Of a stretch of DNA of 51,846 nucleotides, positions 51,699 to 51,846 are shown piece by piece. Position numbers and translations under genes: made by a program. Positions within the stretch are counted from its first letter, which is position 1. Each line of letters begins with the position of its first letter. The notes under the pieces were generated by a model. It was not told where the DNA came from and did no database searches. It saw only the letters and a list, made by a program, of their open reading frames with translations. Source of the stretch: an uncultured Coriobacteriaceae bacterium (GTDB lineage: Bacteria > Actinomycetota > Coriobacteriia > Coriobacteriales > UMGS124); contig UQBS01000014.1 in NCBI GenBank assembly GCA_900539345.1, positions 1 to 51,846 on the forward strand. The letters run 5' to 3'.

Positions 51699-51846
51699 AT
51701 GAAAACTCAAACGATTGCAAAACTGGCTCTCCCCCTCGCCGTCGCGGCCGGGCTCGGCCTCGGCTGCGTCCCCGCAGTCCAGACGTTCACGAGCGTTCTG
51801 ACCCCCAGCCAAGCATGGGCAGCCGCTGATGCGTCCTATACTGACG
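51699..51846 (+). CDS. Secreted protein, partial at window end
   Basis: The first 49 codons of a gene that continues past the window. MKTQTIAKLALPLAVAAGLG is a positively charged start plus hydrophobic core, followed by LGCVPAVQTFTSVLTPSQAW and AAADASYTD; a signal-peptidase site after AWA is likely, giving an exported protein. TGAGG precedes the ATG. Exported FMN-binding proteins of this group often begin their mature part with a similar ADxSYTDG stretch, so an FMN_bind protein is possible, but too little sequence is present to decide. Confidence 0.7.
   Translation, partial: MKTQTIAKLALPLAVAAGLGLGCVPAVQTFTSVLTPSQAWAAADASYTD

Overview
The window looks like a chromosomal stretch of a GC-rich anaerobic actinobacterium of the class Coriobacteriia, most likely Eggerthellaceae. 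The basis is the repeated pairing of Tat-exported FAD reductases with LuxR-type regulators that carry a large membrane domain (five in this window), plus a DMSO-reductase-type operon, a multiheme/molybdenum protein and acetate kinase. This is a family-level inference from gene content; no rRNA or tRNA gene was seen.

Layout. 1-13.4 kb is a respiratory 'flavoprotein park': a 5'-truncated membrane LuxR, Tat flavoprotein A with a divergent LuxR, a 314-bp element with 27-bp terminal inverted repeats, an orphan RelB/DinJ-type antitoxin with its own promoter and operator, a LysR regulator beside flavoprotein B (C-terminal FMN-binding domain), and a visibly more AT-rich flavoprotein C/LuxR cassette whose two ends are fused to truncated older genes. 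13.7-18.2 kb holds a stand-alone Mo-co dimerisation domain, a triheme cytochrome c fused to a sulfite-oxidase-like molybdenum domain, a second small exported molybdopterin-domain protein, and another membrane LuxR.

18.5-34.5 kb is a defence region. A complete class 1 DISARM operon, drmD-drmMI-drmA-drmB-drmC, lies on the minus strand with every junction overlapping. A convergent DUF3800 gene with a hairpin-rich leader lies on its 3' side, and a three-gene cluster of very small ORFs (one overlooked, overlapping its neighbour by GTGA) lies on its 5' side. 34.7-40 kb carries an esterase, a condensation/acyltransferase-like protein and a DUF6320 membrane protein in one overlapping operon, then an AAA-ATPase/DUF1703 gene bounded by two 76-bp copies of the esterase 5' end.

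40.6-50 kb is energy metabolism: modD-like, ackA, and a DmsAB unit divergent from DmsC, a LuxR broken by one frameshift, and a TorD-family chaperone. The DmsB 3' end together with its terminator is duplicated (115 bp) 7 kb away after the chaperone gene. The window ends with a GH25 lysozyme (minus strand) and the start of a secreted protein.

How it works together. The flavoproteins, the heme/molybdenum protein and the DmsABC enzyme would be terminal reductases or oxidases outside or at the membrane, each switched by a neighbouring membrane-LuxR or LysR sensor. ModD and TorD relate to molybdenum enzymes and acetate kinase to ATP yield. The DISARM operon is the defence system. The many truncated genes, duplications and junction scars show active rearrangement of this accessory region.
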